64,000 bases of DNA from contig NZ_PDWO01000017.1 of NCBI RefSeq assembly GCF_010211765.1, forward strand, positions 19,199-83,198, read 5' to 3'. How positions within the stretch are numbered: the stretch's first letter is position 1; each line of letters begins with the position of its first letter. Under the pieces are notes generated by a model. It was not told the origin of the DNA. It saw nothing but the letters and a program-made list of their open reading frames with translations, and ran no database searches. The translations under genes and the position numbers were made by a program. Origin of the DNA: Pseudoxanthomonas kaohsiungensis. Its GTDB lineage: Bacteria; Pseudomonadota; Gammaproteobacteria; Xanthomonadales; Xanthomonadaceae. Below, piece after piece: positions 53,654-61,862 of the stretch.

Positions 53654-53682
53654 TTGACACTGTAATGGACCGGGCGTAGCTT
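53654..53682 (+). promoter_or_regulatory. Candidate sigma-70 promoter upstream of nrdJa
   Basis: TTGACA (53654-53659), a 17-base spacer and TAGCTT (53677-53682). The -35 is perfect and the -10 fair. It lies in the 491-base gap between the divergent protease and nrdJa genes; the leader to the ATG at 53958 would be about 270 bases. No gene was seen in the gap and no adenosylcobalamin riboswitch could be recognised in the leader. Confidence 0.45.
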
Positions 53683-53696
53683 GACGGCCTGTTGCG

Positions 53697-53712
53697 CCAC
53701 AAGATGTAGCGG
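53697..53712 (+). promoter_or_regulatory. Possible NrdR-box-like dyad
   Basis: CCACAAGATGTAGCGG resembles the 16-base NrdR box (about 11 of 16 positions by eye). NrdR normally needs two boxes about three helix turns apart overlapping the promoter; no second good copy was found and this one lies downstream of the candidate -10. Tentative. Confidence 0.25.
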
Positions 53713-53957
53713 TGCGACGGAATCCAGGCCCAAGCGATGGTGTTTCCCTGAACACGCCTCGCAAGGTCAAATCGCCGGGGGGTGGCGAGCGGATGCGGCA
53801 GCAAAAGACAGCAGGTAGCGGCCTTTCCGGCCGCTGGAACACCACCGTCTGACCCGGCGAGCGGCGCGCATCCACGCGACCCGCCGGCGTTGCCGTCCCC
53901 GCTCCCGTCCGGCCCCGGAAGTACGAATCCAGGTGCGGTAAAGGAGAAACAACCAGC

Positions 53958-56114
53958 ATGAGCACGGTGCGCCTCGAAGTGGTCCAGGACAACACCAAGA
54001 CGAGCGGCGAGATCCCGCTGCAGCCCGCCTCCCAGGACATCTGGGACAAGAAGTACCGCCTGAAGACCAAGCAGGGCGTGCCCCTGGACGCGGACATCGA
54101 CGGCACCTACCAGCGCGTGGCCCGCGCCCTGGCCGACGCCGAGCAGACCGACGAGAAGAAGGCCTACTGGTACGAGCGCTTCCTGTGGGCGCTGCGCCGC
54201 GGGGCGATCCCGGCCGGCCGCATCACCTCCAATGCCGGGGCGCTGGAGCACAAGCCGGCCACCAGCACGATCAACTGCACCGTCTCGGGCACCATCACCG
54301 ACTCGATGGACGGGATCCTGGACAAGGTCCACGAGGCCGGCCTGACCCTGAAGGCCGGCTGCGGCATCGGCTACGAATTCAGCACGCTGCGCCCGCGCGG
54401 CGCGTTCGTCGCCGGCGCCGGCGCCTACACCTCCGGCCCGATGTCCTTCATGGATATCTACGACAAGATGTGCTTCACCGTCTCCAGCGCCGGCGGCCGC
54501 CGCGGCGCGCAGATGGGCACGTTCGACGTCAGCCATCCGGACGTGAAGGACTTCATCCGCGCCAAGCGCGAGGACGGCCGCCTGCGCCAGTTCAACCTGT
54601 CGCTGCTGATCACCGACGGCTTCATGAAGGCCGTGGCCGACGACAGCGACTGGCCGCTGGTGTTCCCGGTCAGCCGCAAGGAAGAGGGCGACATCGACCT
54701 GGCCGACGCCGACAAGGTGGTCTGGCGCGACTGGCCGACCCACGAGAACTACATCACCCGCGACGACGGCCTGGTGGCCTGCAAGGTGTACGGGCACATC
54801 CGCGCCCGCCACCTGTGGGACATGATCATGGTCTCCACCTACGACTACGCCGAGCCGGGCTTCATCCTGATCGACAAGGTCAACGAGATGAACAACAACT
54901 GGTGGTGCGAGAACATCCGCGCCACCAACCCCTGCGGCGAGCAGCCGCTGCCGCCGTACGGCGCCTGCCTGCTCGGCTCGGTCAACCTGACCACCTTCGT
55001 GCGCGACGCGTTCACCGACAAGGCGCGCTTCGACTGGGAGGAATACAAGGAAGTCGTGCGCGTGTTCACCCGCATGCTCGACAACGTGGTCGAAGTCAAC
55101 GGCCTGCCGCTTCAGCAGCAGCGCGACGAGATCATGCGCAAGCGCCGCCATGGCATGGGCTTCCTCGGCCTGGGCAGCACCCTGACCATGCTCAAGATGA
55201 AGTACGGCTCGCCCGAGAGCCTGGGCTTCACCGAGCAGATCGCCCGCGACATGGCCGTGGCCGGCTGGGAAGTGGGCCTGTCGCTGGCCATCGAGAAGGG
55301 CCCGGCGCCGATCATGGAGGAGCGCTTCGAGGTCACCGCGCAGATGCTGCGCCAGCGCCCGGAAATGGCGAAGGACGGCTGGCGCGTCGGCCAGGAGATC
55401 CCGGGCAAGGTGCTGCACGCCCGCTACAGCCGCTACATGCAGCGGATCGCGTCGGTGGCGCCGGAGCTGGTGGACGAGCTGGCCGAGGTCGGTTCGCGCT
55501 TCACCCACCACAGCTCGATCGCCCCGACCGGCACCATCTCGCTGTCGCTGGCCAACAACGCCTCCAACGGCATCGAGCCGTCGTTCGCGCACCACTACAG
55601 CCGCAATGTCATCCGCGAGGGCAAGAAGTCCAAGGAGAAGGTGGACGTCTACAGCTACGAGCTGCTGGCCTACCGCCACCTGGTCAACGCCAAGGCGATG
55701 CCGTTCGCCGAAGAGGCCGACGCCAAGCTGCCGGACTACTTCATCGCCGCCGACGACATCTCCCCCAAGGAGCACGTCGACGTCCAGGCCGCCGCGCAGA
55801 AGTGGGTGGACAGCTCGATCTCCAAGACCGCGAACGTCCCCACGGACTACCCGTACGAGGACTTCAAGGACATCTACCGCTACGCCTACGAGCAGGGCCT
55901 GAAGGGTTGCACCACGTTCCGCTTCAACCCGGCCGCCTTCCAGGGCGTGCTGGTCAAGGAGAAGGACCTGGAGAACACCACCTACCGCTTCGAGCTGGAG
56001 GACGGCTCGATCCTGGAGGTCAAGGGCAACGAGGAGATCGAGTACGACGGCGAGACCCACACCGCCGCCAACCTCTTCGACGCCCTCAAGGAAGGGTATT
56101 ACGGCAAGTTCTGA
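53958..56114 (+). CDS. nrdJ: Class II (B12-dependent) ribonucleotide reductase, catalytic part
   Basis: 718 residues. The ten-stranded reductase barrel carries the redox Cys in TSTINCTVSG (Cys107), the active-site loop ATNPCGEQPLPPYGACLL near 322-339 (Asn, thiyl Cys, Glu and the second redox Cys) and the phosphate loop SIAPTGTISLSLANN near 518. It reduces ribonucleotides using adenosylcobalamin and needs no NrdB. Unlike fused NrdJ enzymes it ends at DALKEGYYGKF with no C-terminal Cys tail; that part is encoded at 56941-57726, as in the split NrdJa/NrdJb of Pseudomonas aeruginosa. AAGGAG lies 11 bases before the ATG. Confidence 0.96.
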   Translation: MSTVRLEVVQDNTKTSGEIPLQPASQDIWDKKYRLKTKQGVPLDADIDGTYQRVARALADAEQTDEKKAYWYERFLWALRRGAIPAGRITSNAGALEHKPATSTINCTVSGTITDSMDGILDKVHEAGLTLKAGCGIGYEFSTLRPRGAFVAGAGAYTSGPMSFMDIYDKMCFTVSSAGGRRGAQMGTFDVSHPDVKDFIRAKREDGRLRQFNLSLLITDGFMKAVADDSDWPLVFPVSRKEEGDIDLADADKVVWRDWPTHENYITRDDGLVACKVYGHIRARHLWDMIMVSTYDYAEPGFILIDKVNEMNNNWWCENIRATNPCGEQPLPPYGACLLGSVNLTTFVRDAFTDKARFDWEEYKEVVRVFTRMLDNVVEVNGLPLQQQRDEIMRKRRHGMGFLGLGSTLTMLKMKYGSPESLGFTEQIARDMAVAGWEVGLSLAIEKGPAPIMEERFEVTAQMLRQRPEMAKDGWRVGQEIPGKVLHARYSRYMQRIASVAPELVDELAEVGSRFTHHSSIAPTGTISLSLANNASNGIEPSFAHHYSRNVIREGKKSKEKVDVYSYELLAYRHLVNAKAMPFAEEADAKLPDYFIAADDISPKEHVDVQAAAQKWVDSSISKTANVPTDYPYEDFKDIYRYAYEQGLKGCTTFRFNPAAFQGVLVKEKDLENTTYRFELEDGSILEVKGNEEIEYDGETHTAANLFDALKEGYYGKF

Positions 56115-56239
56115 GGCTTGAAGGCCGCGGCGCGCGCTGTTTCCGGGCGCCCGCCGCGACCGCTTCACCGCTGCATGGCGCCCGGAAAGCTAGCGTGTCC
56201 CCGATTACCACAAACCAAGAGCGCCCCCAGGAGGGCTCC

Positions 56240-56848
56240 ATGAGCAATGGCAATGGTGTGACGGCGACCCTGTCCGAGGCCGCCGAAAGCGTCAAGGAAA
56301 CCGCGTCCGAGGTCGGCACCGCGATCGCCACCACCACCAGCAACACGGTGAAGAAGGCGAAGAAGGCCGCCACGAAGGCGCGCAAGGCCGCGAGCAAGAC
56401 CGCGACCAAGGCCACCAAGGCGGTGAAGAAGGAAACCGCCAAGGTCAGCAAGGCGGTCAAGAAGCGGACCGCCAAGGTCGGCAAGGCCGTGAGCAAGACC
56501 ATGTCCACGGCCAAGAAGAAGCTGACCGCCGCCAAGGACGCCGCCACCGCCGAGGCCGAGGCCCTGCGCAAGAAGCTGGGCAAGAAGAAGCCCGCCAAGA
56601 AGGCTGCCGCCAAGAAGGCGGCTCCGAAGAAGGCGGCTGCCAAGAAGGCTCCGGCGAAGAAGGCCGCGGCGAAGAAGGCAGTGAAGAAGGCGCCGGCGAA
56701 GAAGGCCGCGACCAAGAAGGCCGTGAAGAAGGCACCCGCCAAGAAGGCCCCGGCCAAGAAGGCGATGAAGAAAGCCGCGCCGAAAAAAGCCGCCGCCAAG
56801 CGCGCACCGGCCAAGAAGGCGCCCGCGAAGAAAGCCGTAAAGAAGTAA
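56240..56848 (+). CDS. Histone H1-like Lys/Ala-rich DNA-binding protein
   Basis: 202 residues. The first 40 residues are a more acidic helix (TLSEAAESVKETASEVGTAI). The rest is strongly basic, with a middle part of Lys-Ala helices and a C-terminal half of irregular KKAAAKKAPAKKA repeats ending KKAVKK. Such tails resemble eukaryotic H1 and bacterial HctB/AlgP-like proteins that bind DNA without sequence preference. AGGAGG five bases before the ATG predicts strong translation. It is encoded between the two parts of the class II reductase, in the same direction, 125 and 92 bases from its neighbours. Confidence 0.88.
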   Translation: MSNGNGVTATLSEAAESVKETASEVGTAIATTTSNTVKKAKKAATKARKAASKTATKATKAVKKETAKVSKAVKKRTAKVGKAVSKTMSTAKKKLTAAKDAATAEAEALRKKLGKKKPAKKAAAKKAAPKKAAAKKAPAKKAAAKKAVKKAPAKKAATKKAVKKAPAKKAPAKKAMKKAAPKKAAAKRAPAKKAPAKKAVKK

Positions 56849-56865
56849 GCACCACCCACGCAAGA

Positions 56866-56892
56866 CGTCCCTCCCCGTGACGGGGAGGGACG
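56866..56892 (+). terminator. Strong hairpin between histone-like gene and nrdJb
   Basis: CGTCCCTCCCC (56866-56876) pairs with GGGGAGGGACG (56882-56892) in a perfect 11-pair stem with a five-base loop. No T-run follows, so partial termination or 3' protection of the upstream mRNA is more likely than full termination. Confidence 0.5.
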
Positions 56893-56940
56893 GTGGCGGC
56901 GCCGTCGCCGCTCCCACGCAACGCACACAGGACACGCAAG

Positions 56941-57726
56941 ATGGCCGTCAAGATCGACAAGAAAATCAAGGGTTACGCCGTGGTCACCGCCGAAGAGAAG
57001 GCGCGCGAAGCCGCGCCGCCGGTGGTCGCCGCGCCGGTCGACCGGGCCGTGATGGAGGCCGAGGCGGCCAAGGACAACATCATCCACATGCACGAGCGCA
57101 TCGAGCGCCCGGAAGTCCTGATCGGCAGCACCTACAAGATCAAGTCGCCGATGGTCGAGCACGCCATGTACGTGACCATCAACGACATCGTCCTCAACGC
57201 CGGCACCGAGCACGAGCTGCGCCGCCCGTTCGAGGTGTTCATCAACTCCAAGTCGATGGACCACTTCCAGTGGATCGTCGGCCTGACCCGGATCATGTCG
57301 GCCGTGTTCCGCAAGGGCGGCGACGTCACCTTCCTGGTGGAGGAGATGAAGGCCGTGTTCGACCCGCGCGGCGGCTACTTCAAGGCCGGCGGCGTCTACA
57401 TGCCCTCGCTGGTCGCCGAGATCGGCGCCGTGGTCGAGGAGCACATGAAGTCCATCGGCCTGATCCACGACCCGGAGATGAGCGCCCACCAGAAGGCCCT
57501 GATCGCCGAGAAGCGCAAGCAGTTCGAAGAGCGCTCAAAAAAAAACAGTGACGTGACCGCGGCGCCGGCTGCCGCGAGCGCCGGCACCGAGGACATCGCC
57601 GTCACCGGCGACGGCACCAGCTTCCCGCCCAGCGCCACCATGTGCCACAAGTGCAGCACCAAGGCGCTGGTGATCATGGATGGGTGCGCAACTTGCTTGA
57701 ATTGTGGGTATAGCAAGTGCGGGTAA
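56941..57726 (+). CDS. nrdJb: NrdJb: C-terminal redox/zinc part of class II ribonucleotide reductase
   Basis: 261 residues. The body (GSTYKIKSPMVEHAMYVTIN, then RPFEVFINSKSMDHFQWIVG and EEMKAVFDPRGGYFKAGGVY) matches the C-terminal third of full-length B12-dependent reductases. The end carries six cysteines in MCHKC and GCATCLNCGYSKCG: a metal-binding knuckle and the shuttle Cys pair that re-reduces the active site in NrdJa. It is therefore needed for turnover of the reductase encoded upstream. The last 20 codons are AT-richer than the rest. A clear terminator follows 13 bases after the stop. Confidence 0.93.
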   Translation: MAVKIDKKIKGYAVVTAEEKAREAAPPVVAAPVDRAVMEAEAAKDNIIHMHERIERPEVLIGSTYKIKSPMVEHAMYVTINDIVLNAGTEHELRRPFEVFINSKSMDHFQWIVGLTRIMSAVFRKGGDVTFLVEEMKAVFDPRGGYFKAGGVYMPSLVAEIGAVVEEHMKSIGLIHDPEMSAHQKALIAEKRKQFEERSKKNSDVTAAPAAASAGTEDIAVTGDGTSFPPSATMCHKCSTKALVIMDGCATCLNCGYSKCG

Positions 57727-57739
57727 AAGTGAGTTGATC

Positions 57740-57772
57740 AAAAAGGTCAGGTGCGAAACCTGACCTTTTTTC
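57740..57772 (+). terminator. Intrinsic terminator of the reductase operon
   Basis: AAAAAGGTCAGGT pairs with ACCTGACCTTTTT around a GCGA-type loop and ends in six T. The A-tract on the left makes it usable from the other strand as well. The best intrinsic terminator in the window; it marks the border between core genes and the accessory islet. Confidence 0.92.
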
Positions 57773-57953
57773 ACAAGCGGCCTGGGGAGGTCGTTTTGAG
57801 CGTCCGAGCAATCACCATTCGCAAGTTCAAGGCAATTGACGAGTTACGGCTCGACCTTGATCGAATAAATCTTCTCGCTGGCGGAAATAATGCGGGGATG
57901 AGCTGTGCTCTTCAGGCCATTCACGTAGCCGTTGCGTTGGCCCAGACAGCTAA

Positions 57954-59130
57954 GGAAGGTCTGAACAACTCCCCCGACTGGGCGACAATAGCGCAACGCA
58001 ACAGGACTGACGATCGATGCAGCTGACGTTCGGAGACGCCGAGGGGATGAGCAAGCGCAAGCGGACCCGCAAGGAGATCTTCCTGGGCGAGATGGAGCAG
58101 GTGGTGCCGTGGAACGCGCTGCTGAAGCTGATCGAGCCCCACTACCCGAAGCTGGGCCGTCCTGGTCGGCAGCCGTACGCGCTGGCGACGATGCTGCGCA
58201 TCCACTTCCTGCAGCAGTGGTACGCGCTGAGCGACCCGGCCATGGAGGAAGCGCTGTACGACACGGCGGTGATGCGCCGCTTTGCCCGCCTCAGCGGTTT
58301 GGACAACATCCCCGACGAGACGACGATCCTCAACTTCCGGCGCTTGCTGGAGAAGCACGATCTGGCCCCGAAGATCCTGGAACGCGTGAACGCGCACCTT
58401 GCCCGGAAGGGCCAGAGCCTGCGCGCGGGTACGATCGTGGATGCCACGATCATTGCTGCGCCCAGCTCGACCAAGAACAAGGACGGCGAGCGTGACCCGG
58501 AGATGCACCAGACGAAGAAAGGCAACCAGTGGTACTTCGGGATGAAGGCGCACATTGGCGTTGACGATGAGTCCGGGCTGGTGCACCACGTGGAGTGCAC
58601 GGCGGCCAACGTGGGTGACGTGACCCAGGTGCACAAGCTGCTGCACGGCAAGGAAGAGACGATCTGCGGCGATAGCGGCTACACCGGTGCGGACAAGCGC
58701 GAAGAGATGCAGCACGTCGTTGCCGGCTTCCTGATCGCGGAGAAGCCGTCGACGATCAAGGCGATGAAGAACAAGCGCGAACGCAGGTATGCCGAGCGGT
58801 GGGAGCACTGCAAGGCCAGCCTGCGTGCCAAGGTGGAGCATCCGTTCCGGGTGGTGAAGCGCCAGTTCGGCTACGCCAAGGTGCGCTATCGCGGGCTGGC
58901 CAAGAACACCGCGCAGGTGCTGACCCTGTTCGCGCTGTCGAACCTGTGGATGGCACGAAAGGATCTGCTGCCTTCTACGGGATAGTTGCGCCTGGATGGC
59001 GGGGAAACCCGCCAGAACAGGGAGAAAACGGCCGAAATCGGCCTGAAAACAGCAAAAATGGTCGTCTGAAATGGCGCTGGCACCGAAAGTCCTGCAAATG
59101 CAGTGTCAGGGTGTGTTGCTCAGATGATCC
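57954..59130 (+). mobile_element. IS5-family insertion sequence with CTAA target duplication
   Basis: 1177 bases. The left end GGAAGGTCTGAACAACTCCC and the inverted right end GGATCATCTGAGCAACACAC match at 14 of 20 positions. CTAA at 57950-57953 and at 59131-59134 is the target duplication and fits the YTAR preference of the IS5 group. One transposase gene (58017-58985) fills the element. GC is higher than in the split host gene. Confidence 0.9.
58017..58985 (+). CDS. IS5-family DDE transposase
   Basis: 322 residues. The N-terminal DUF772-type domain (LLKLIEPHYPKLGRPGRQPY, then YALSDPAMEEALYDTAVMRR) precedes the catalytic core: first Asp in GTIVDATIIAAPSSTKNKDG, second in ICGDSGYTGADKREEM, and Glu in AKVEHPFRVVKRQFGYAKVR (the IS5 Y-x-x-x-R-E-x-x-x-x-K region is recognisable in variant form). 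The frame is intact, so the enzyme may be active. ATG 58017; a second ATG at 58048 (MSKRKR) is possible. Confidence 0.95.
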   Translation: MQLTFGDAEGMSKRKRTRKEIFLGEMEQVVPWNALLKLIEPHYPKLGRPGRQPYALATMLRIHFLQQWYALSDPAMEEALYDTAVMRRFARLSGLDNIPDETTILNFRRLLEKHDLAPKILERVNAHLARKGQSLRAGTIVDATIIAAPSSTKNKDGERDPEMHQTKKGNQWYFGMKAHIGVDDESGLVHHVECTAANVGDVTQVHKLLHGKEETICGDSGYTGADKREEMQHVVAGFLIAEKPSTIKAMKNKRERRYAERWEHCKASLRAKVEHPFRVVKRQFGYAKVRYRGLAKNTAQVLTLFALSNLWMARKDLLPSTG

Positions 59131-60886
59131 CTAAGGCAGAAGGTGCAGCGAATTTCGCCCCCGAGAAGCTCCGATATGCACCTACGGACCTATTTCTAGA
59201 CCTTAAGCATCGCGAACGCCTTTCTGAGTCTGGTGCGCCCGTTTCTGTGGTCTTCGAAGTCGACAACGGCGGCGTAACCGCGTCCTTCTCAGTCACGCTG
59301 CGCCGAGGTAGAAACAGCACCATTAGCACTGTTGCACCAGGTGAGCTAACTCACGGGCTGGGCGCCGCAATCTCCAGTTCTGAGAGGCCATTCAGCGTCT
59401 ATGAGCCGGGACTTGCAGGAATTCCAAGCCGAGAAACCTACCAAGGTAGGCTTGTGGTGGACCGTGGTGCTGTCCGTGGGGATGCCAACCTTTACCTGCG
59501 CAACGTTCTGCATCGCCTCTACAGAGATCCAGTTAAGAAGGCAAAGTTCGAAGCGCGGATAGAGCATCTGTTCCCGGGGCTTCGGATTCATGCCGACACA
59601 TTTGACGAGAATCGACACGAACACATCCCTATCGAGTACGAGAAGCACGGTGTGCGTCGACCACTAGACATGGTGGGAACAGGTACGTTGCAGGCGATCC
59701 AGATTATCGGGTATGCGAGCTTCTACCAGCCAACACTTCTTCTCCTCGATGAACCCGACGCACACTTGCACCCGAACAATCAAGTTAAGTTGGTTGAGGC
59801 TCTTGATCTATTGTCGAAGGATGAGGGGTTGCAAATTGTGCTTGCAACACACTCCCGCCATGTGCTGCAGGCGGTGCACAACACCAATGATGTCGCAAGT
59901 TTTCACTTGAAAGATGGTGCGCTGGTCGGGACAGATCCGGACCTTTCCGCGTTGCTTGTTGATCTGGGTGCCGTCGACAAGTACGACACACTGAGTTTGC
60001 GCGATAAGGATTGGCTTGTTCTGGGGGAGGACAAGCTAGCAGAAACGGACGAAAATCACCCTCTGCATATCCTTTTGCAGAACTCAGGAATCCAGAGAGC
60101 AAACTCGATCGTGATGAGCTTCCACGGTTGCACCGAGCTTCGCTCCGTGGCGCTATTGGCATCATTCTGCGCGGCTCATCATCCTAATGTTCGAATCTTG
60201 GTGCACCGAGACAGAGACTTTATGACAGACGACGAGGTTCGATCTGGCATACATCAGAAGTTCTCGGCGCTATCGAACGTCTCGGTTTTCGTGACAGATC
60301 TATGCGATCTGGAATCCTATTTCGTCGAGCCTGCGCATGTGGCTGCCGTTTGTGGGATCGACGAAACCAGCGCTGCACAGCTTGTCGATGAGGTGGCCAG
60401 AAGGGAGCACAATCATGTTGTGACGCGCTTCAATGATAAGCGGCAGGCGTTGCACAAGCAGTTCGGTCGAAGCTTAGAGCTCGCACCAACGGCCTCGTTG
60501 CGCTCTCCAAACATTCCATTGCCACCCGCGCAACGTGTCGGCAAAGAAATATTGGAATGGGTCCATAGTGAGCTTAGAGCTCGTAGGCATCTGGGTGATG
60601 ACCAATCGCTTGTCGTTGAATCTGCAGTTCTACGGGCTCCGTCGCTTAGTAGCGCGATTAGCTAGGAAACGGGGAGAGCGGGGTCAGGTTCACTTACGGA
60701 GCAGAGTCAGAAGGCGGATTCCGGAATAGTGGTCGGATTGCAGCTTCACTTCCCCGCTCGAATCGGTGCATCGGCTCGTCATCCCCTTGAACGCAGTGGA
60801 CAGCCGTGTGGCAGGCGGGCCAGGCGCGCTAAGATTCAGCAGGTCCCATGCCGCCGCGGGCATGCCAGGAACGAAAGGATTCGATC

Positions 60887-61162
60887 ATGAAGAAGAGCTT
60901 CCTTCGCGTCGTCGCCGTGCTGTTTGGCATCTGGGCCGTGTTCAACGCCATCGTCTTCGTGGCGAAGGGTTGGGAGCTGGACAACGGCTTGGCCGCGCTT
61001 GGCGCCGGCCTGCTGGCGTATGCGTACCAGCGGCCGCAGATGGTCGCCACATTCGCGCTTGCGGAGCGGCCGGCTCGCGATGTTAGCGGCATAGCCTTGG
61101 CCTTCTCGGGCGCCCTTCTGTTGTTGGCCTCCTGGCTGGTGGACCCCTCCCGTCTGCCATGA
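60887..61162 (+). CDS. Small membrane protein
   Basis: 91 residues with three hydrophobic segments (FLRVVAVLFGIWAVFNAIVF; LAALGAGLLAYAYQR; VSGIALAFSGALLLLASWLV). No family recognised. Start is ATG 60887. It is 27 bases upstream of another very small membrane protein in the same direction, and both follow the 220-base gap after the split OLD-like gene, in which no gene was seen. Confidence 0.65.
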   Translation: MKKSFLRVVAVLFGIWAVFNAIVFVAKGWELDNGLAALGAGLLAYAYQRPQMVATFALAERPARDVSGIALAFSGALLLLASWLVDPSRLP

Positions 61163-61189
61163 CGCAACAAACCTGACAAAGGAGATGTC

Positions 61190-61369
61190 ATGTACTTCCT
61201 CGAGGTCGCACTGTTCGTCGCTGGTCTGATCCTGCTGGTGGTCGGCTACCGAAAGAGCCATCGCAACCTGATGCTCTGCGCCGCCATCACCCTGTTTCTC
61301 TCCGCGGCGCTTCCGTCGGCGATAAGCGGCTTCTGGGAAGGCTATACCGAAGCACGCTCCGCAAGATGA
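61190..61369 (+). CDS. Very small membrane protein
   Basis: 59 residues from ATG 61190 to TGA 61367-61369. AAGGAG lies six bases before the start, one of the best ribosome sites in the window. Two spans are likely: FLEVALFVAGLILLVVGYRK and LMLCAAITLFLSAALPSAIS, joined by a short basic loop. No family recognised. Probably co-transcribed with the small membrane protein before it. Confidence 0.6.
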   Translation: MYFLEVALFVAGLILLVVGYRKSHRNLMLCAAITLFLSAALPSAISGFWEGYTEARSAR

Positions 61370-61431
61370 GTGGAAGATGCCGGGGATTGGAGTGAACTTT
61401 CCACTTGCATCGGACCCAAGAGGTGCTCGCA

Positions 61432-61809
61432 ATGCTCAAGCTGATGCTTCTGGCGGCTTCGCTGGCTGTCGCGGACCCGGTCAGGTTCGAAGAGGCCAAG
61501 GCGCTTGCCGATGCCAACGAAGCAAACCTGTCCTCGGGTATGCGCAATCAATTGTTGCAATCCCAGGGGGATGCCTTGGCGTCGGCGCTGGGTGCCTGCG
61601 CGCAGCCGGGCATGGATCTGAAGGTGTTCACGCTGGTGTTCCGGTTGAATGCCGAGGGCACAGTTGCCCGCAGTTGGCGCGAAGGGGAGACGCCTCTGGC
61701 GCGATGCGTGCATAAGGAGCTTGTGGCCTCGGGCTTCGAGGGGGTTTGGCCGGATCCGTTCTACACATCGATCAAGCTGACACTCACGGCCGAGCAACCG
61801 AAGATCTGA
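61432..61809 (+). CDS. Small secreted protein with TonB-C-like features
   Basis: 125 residues with a short signal peptide (MLKLMLLAASLAVADP). The mature part has two cysteines (GACAQPG and ARCVHKEL) and the pattern FTLVFRLNAEGTVARSWREG, LARCVHKELVASGF, which recalls TonB-C/energy-transducer-like small domains, but I do not claim the family. AGAGG before ATG 61432 supports this start. Likely periplasmic. Confidence 0.6.
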   Translation: MLKLMLLAASLAVADPVRFEEAKALADANEANLSSGMRNQLLQSQGDALASALGACAQPGMDLKVFTLVFRLNAEGTVARSWREGETPLARCVHKELVASGFEGVWPDPFYTSIKLTLTAEQPKI

Positions 61810-61862
61810 AACAGGGGTAGGGGCGCAGTTCCGGCGTCGAAACGGTGACCCACCCGTGCCGT

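Larger units (their letters stand above)
57796..60665 (+). pseudogene. OLD-like AAA ATPase/TOPRIM gene split by an IS element
   Basis: The 5' part (57796-57953, TTG start behind GGGGAGG) encodes LSVRAITIRKFKAIDELRLD and a Walker A-like GGNNAGMSC in which the usual Lys is Met. After an IS5-type insertion the gene resumes at 59135. Deleting 57954-59134 joins QTA-KAEGAANF in frame and gives 562 codons. The 3' part has the ABC-type Walker B TLLLLDEPDAHLHP, the H-switch ATHSRHVL and a TOPRIM-like domain (ILVHRDRDF, then DLCDLESYF). The architecture is that of OLD-family nucleases, often anti-phage. GC is visibly lower than in neighbours, suggesting transfer. The 3' part could still be read from ATG 59125 near the IS end. 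Confidence 0.85.

Noticed and set aside
53683..53957. Adenosylcobalamin riboswitch upstream of nrdJa
   Set aside because: Expected for a B12-dependent enzyme, but no convincing B12-box or core could be recognised by eye; an Rfam search would decide.
54185..56239. Alternate-frame extension upstream of the histone-like gene
   Set aside because: It overlaps nrdJa out of frame; the AGGAGG before ATG 56240 marks the real start.
56580..56848. Repetitive AAGAAGGC-type DNA as a CRISPR or satellite array
   Set aside because: It is the codon-level repeat of a Lys/Ala-rich protein with irregular spacing and no unique spacers.
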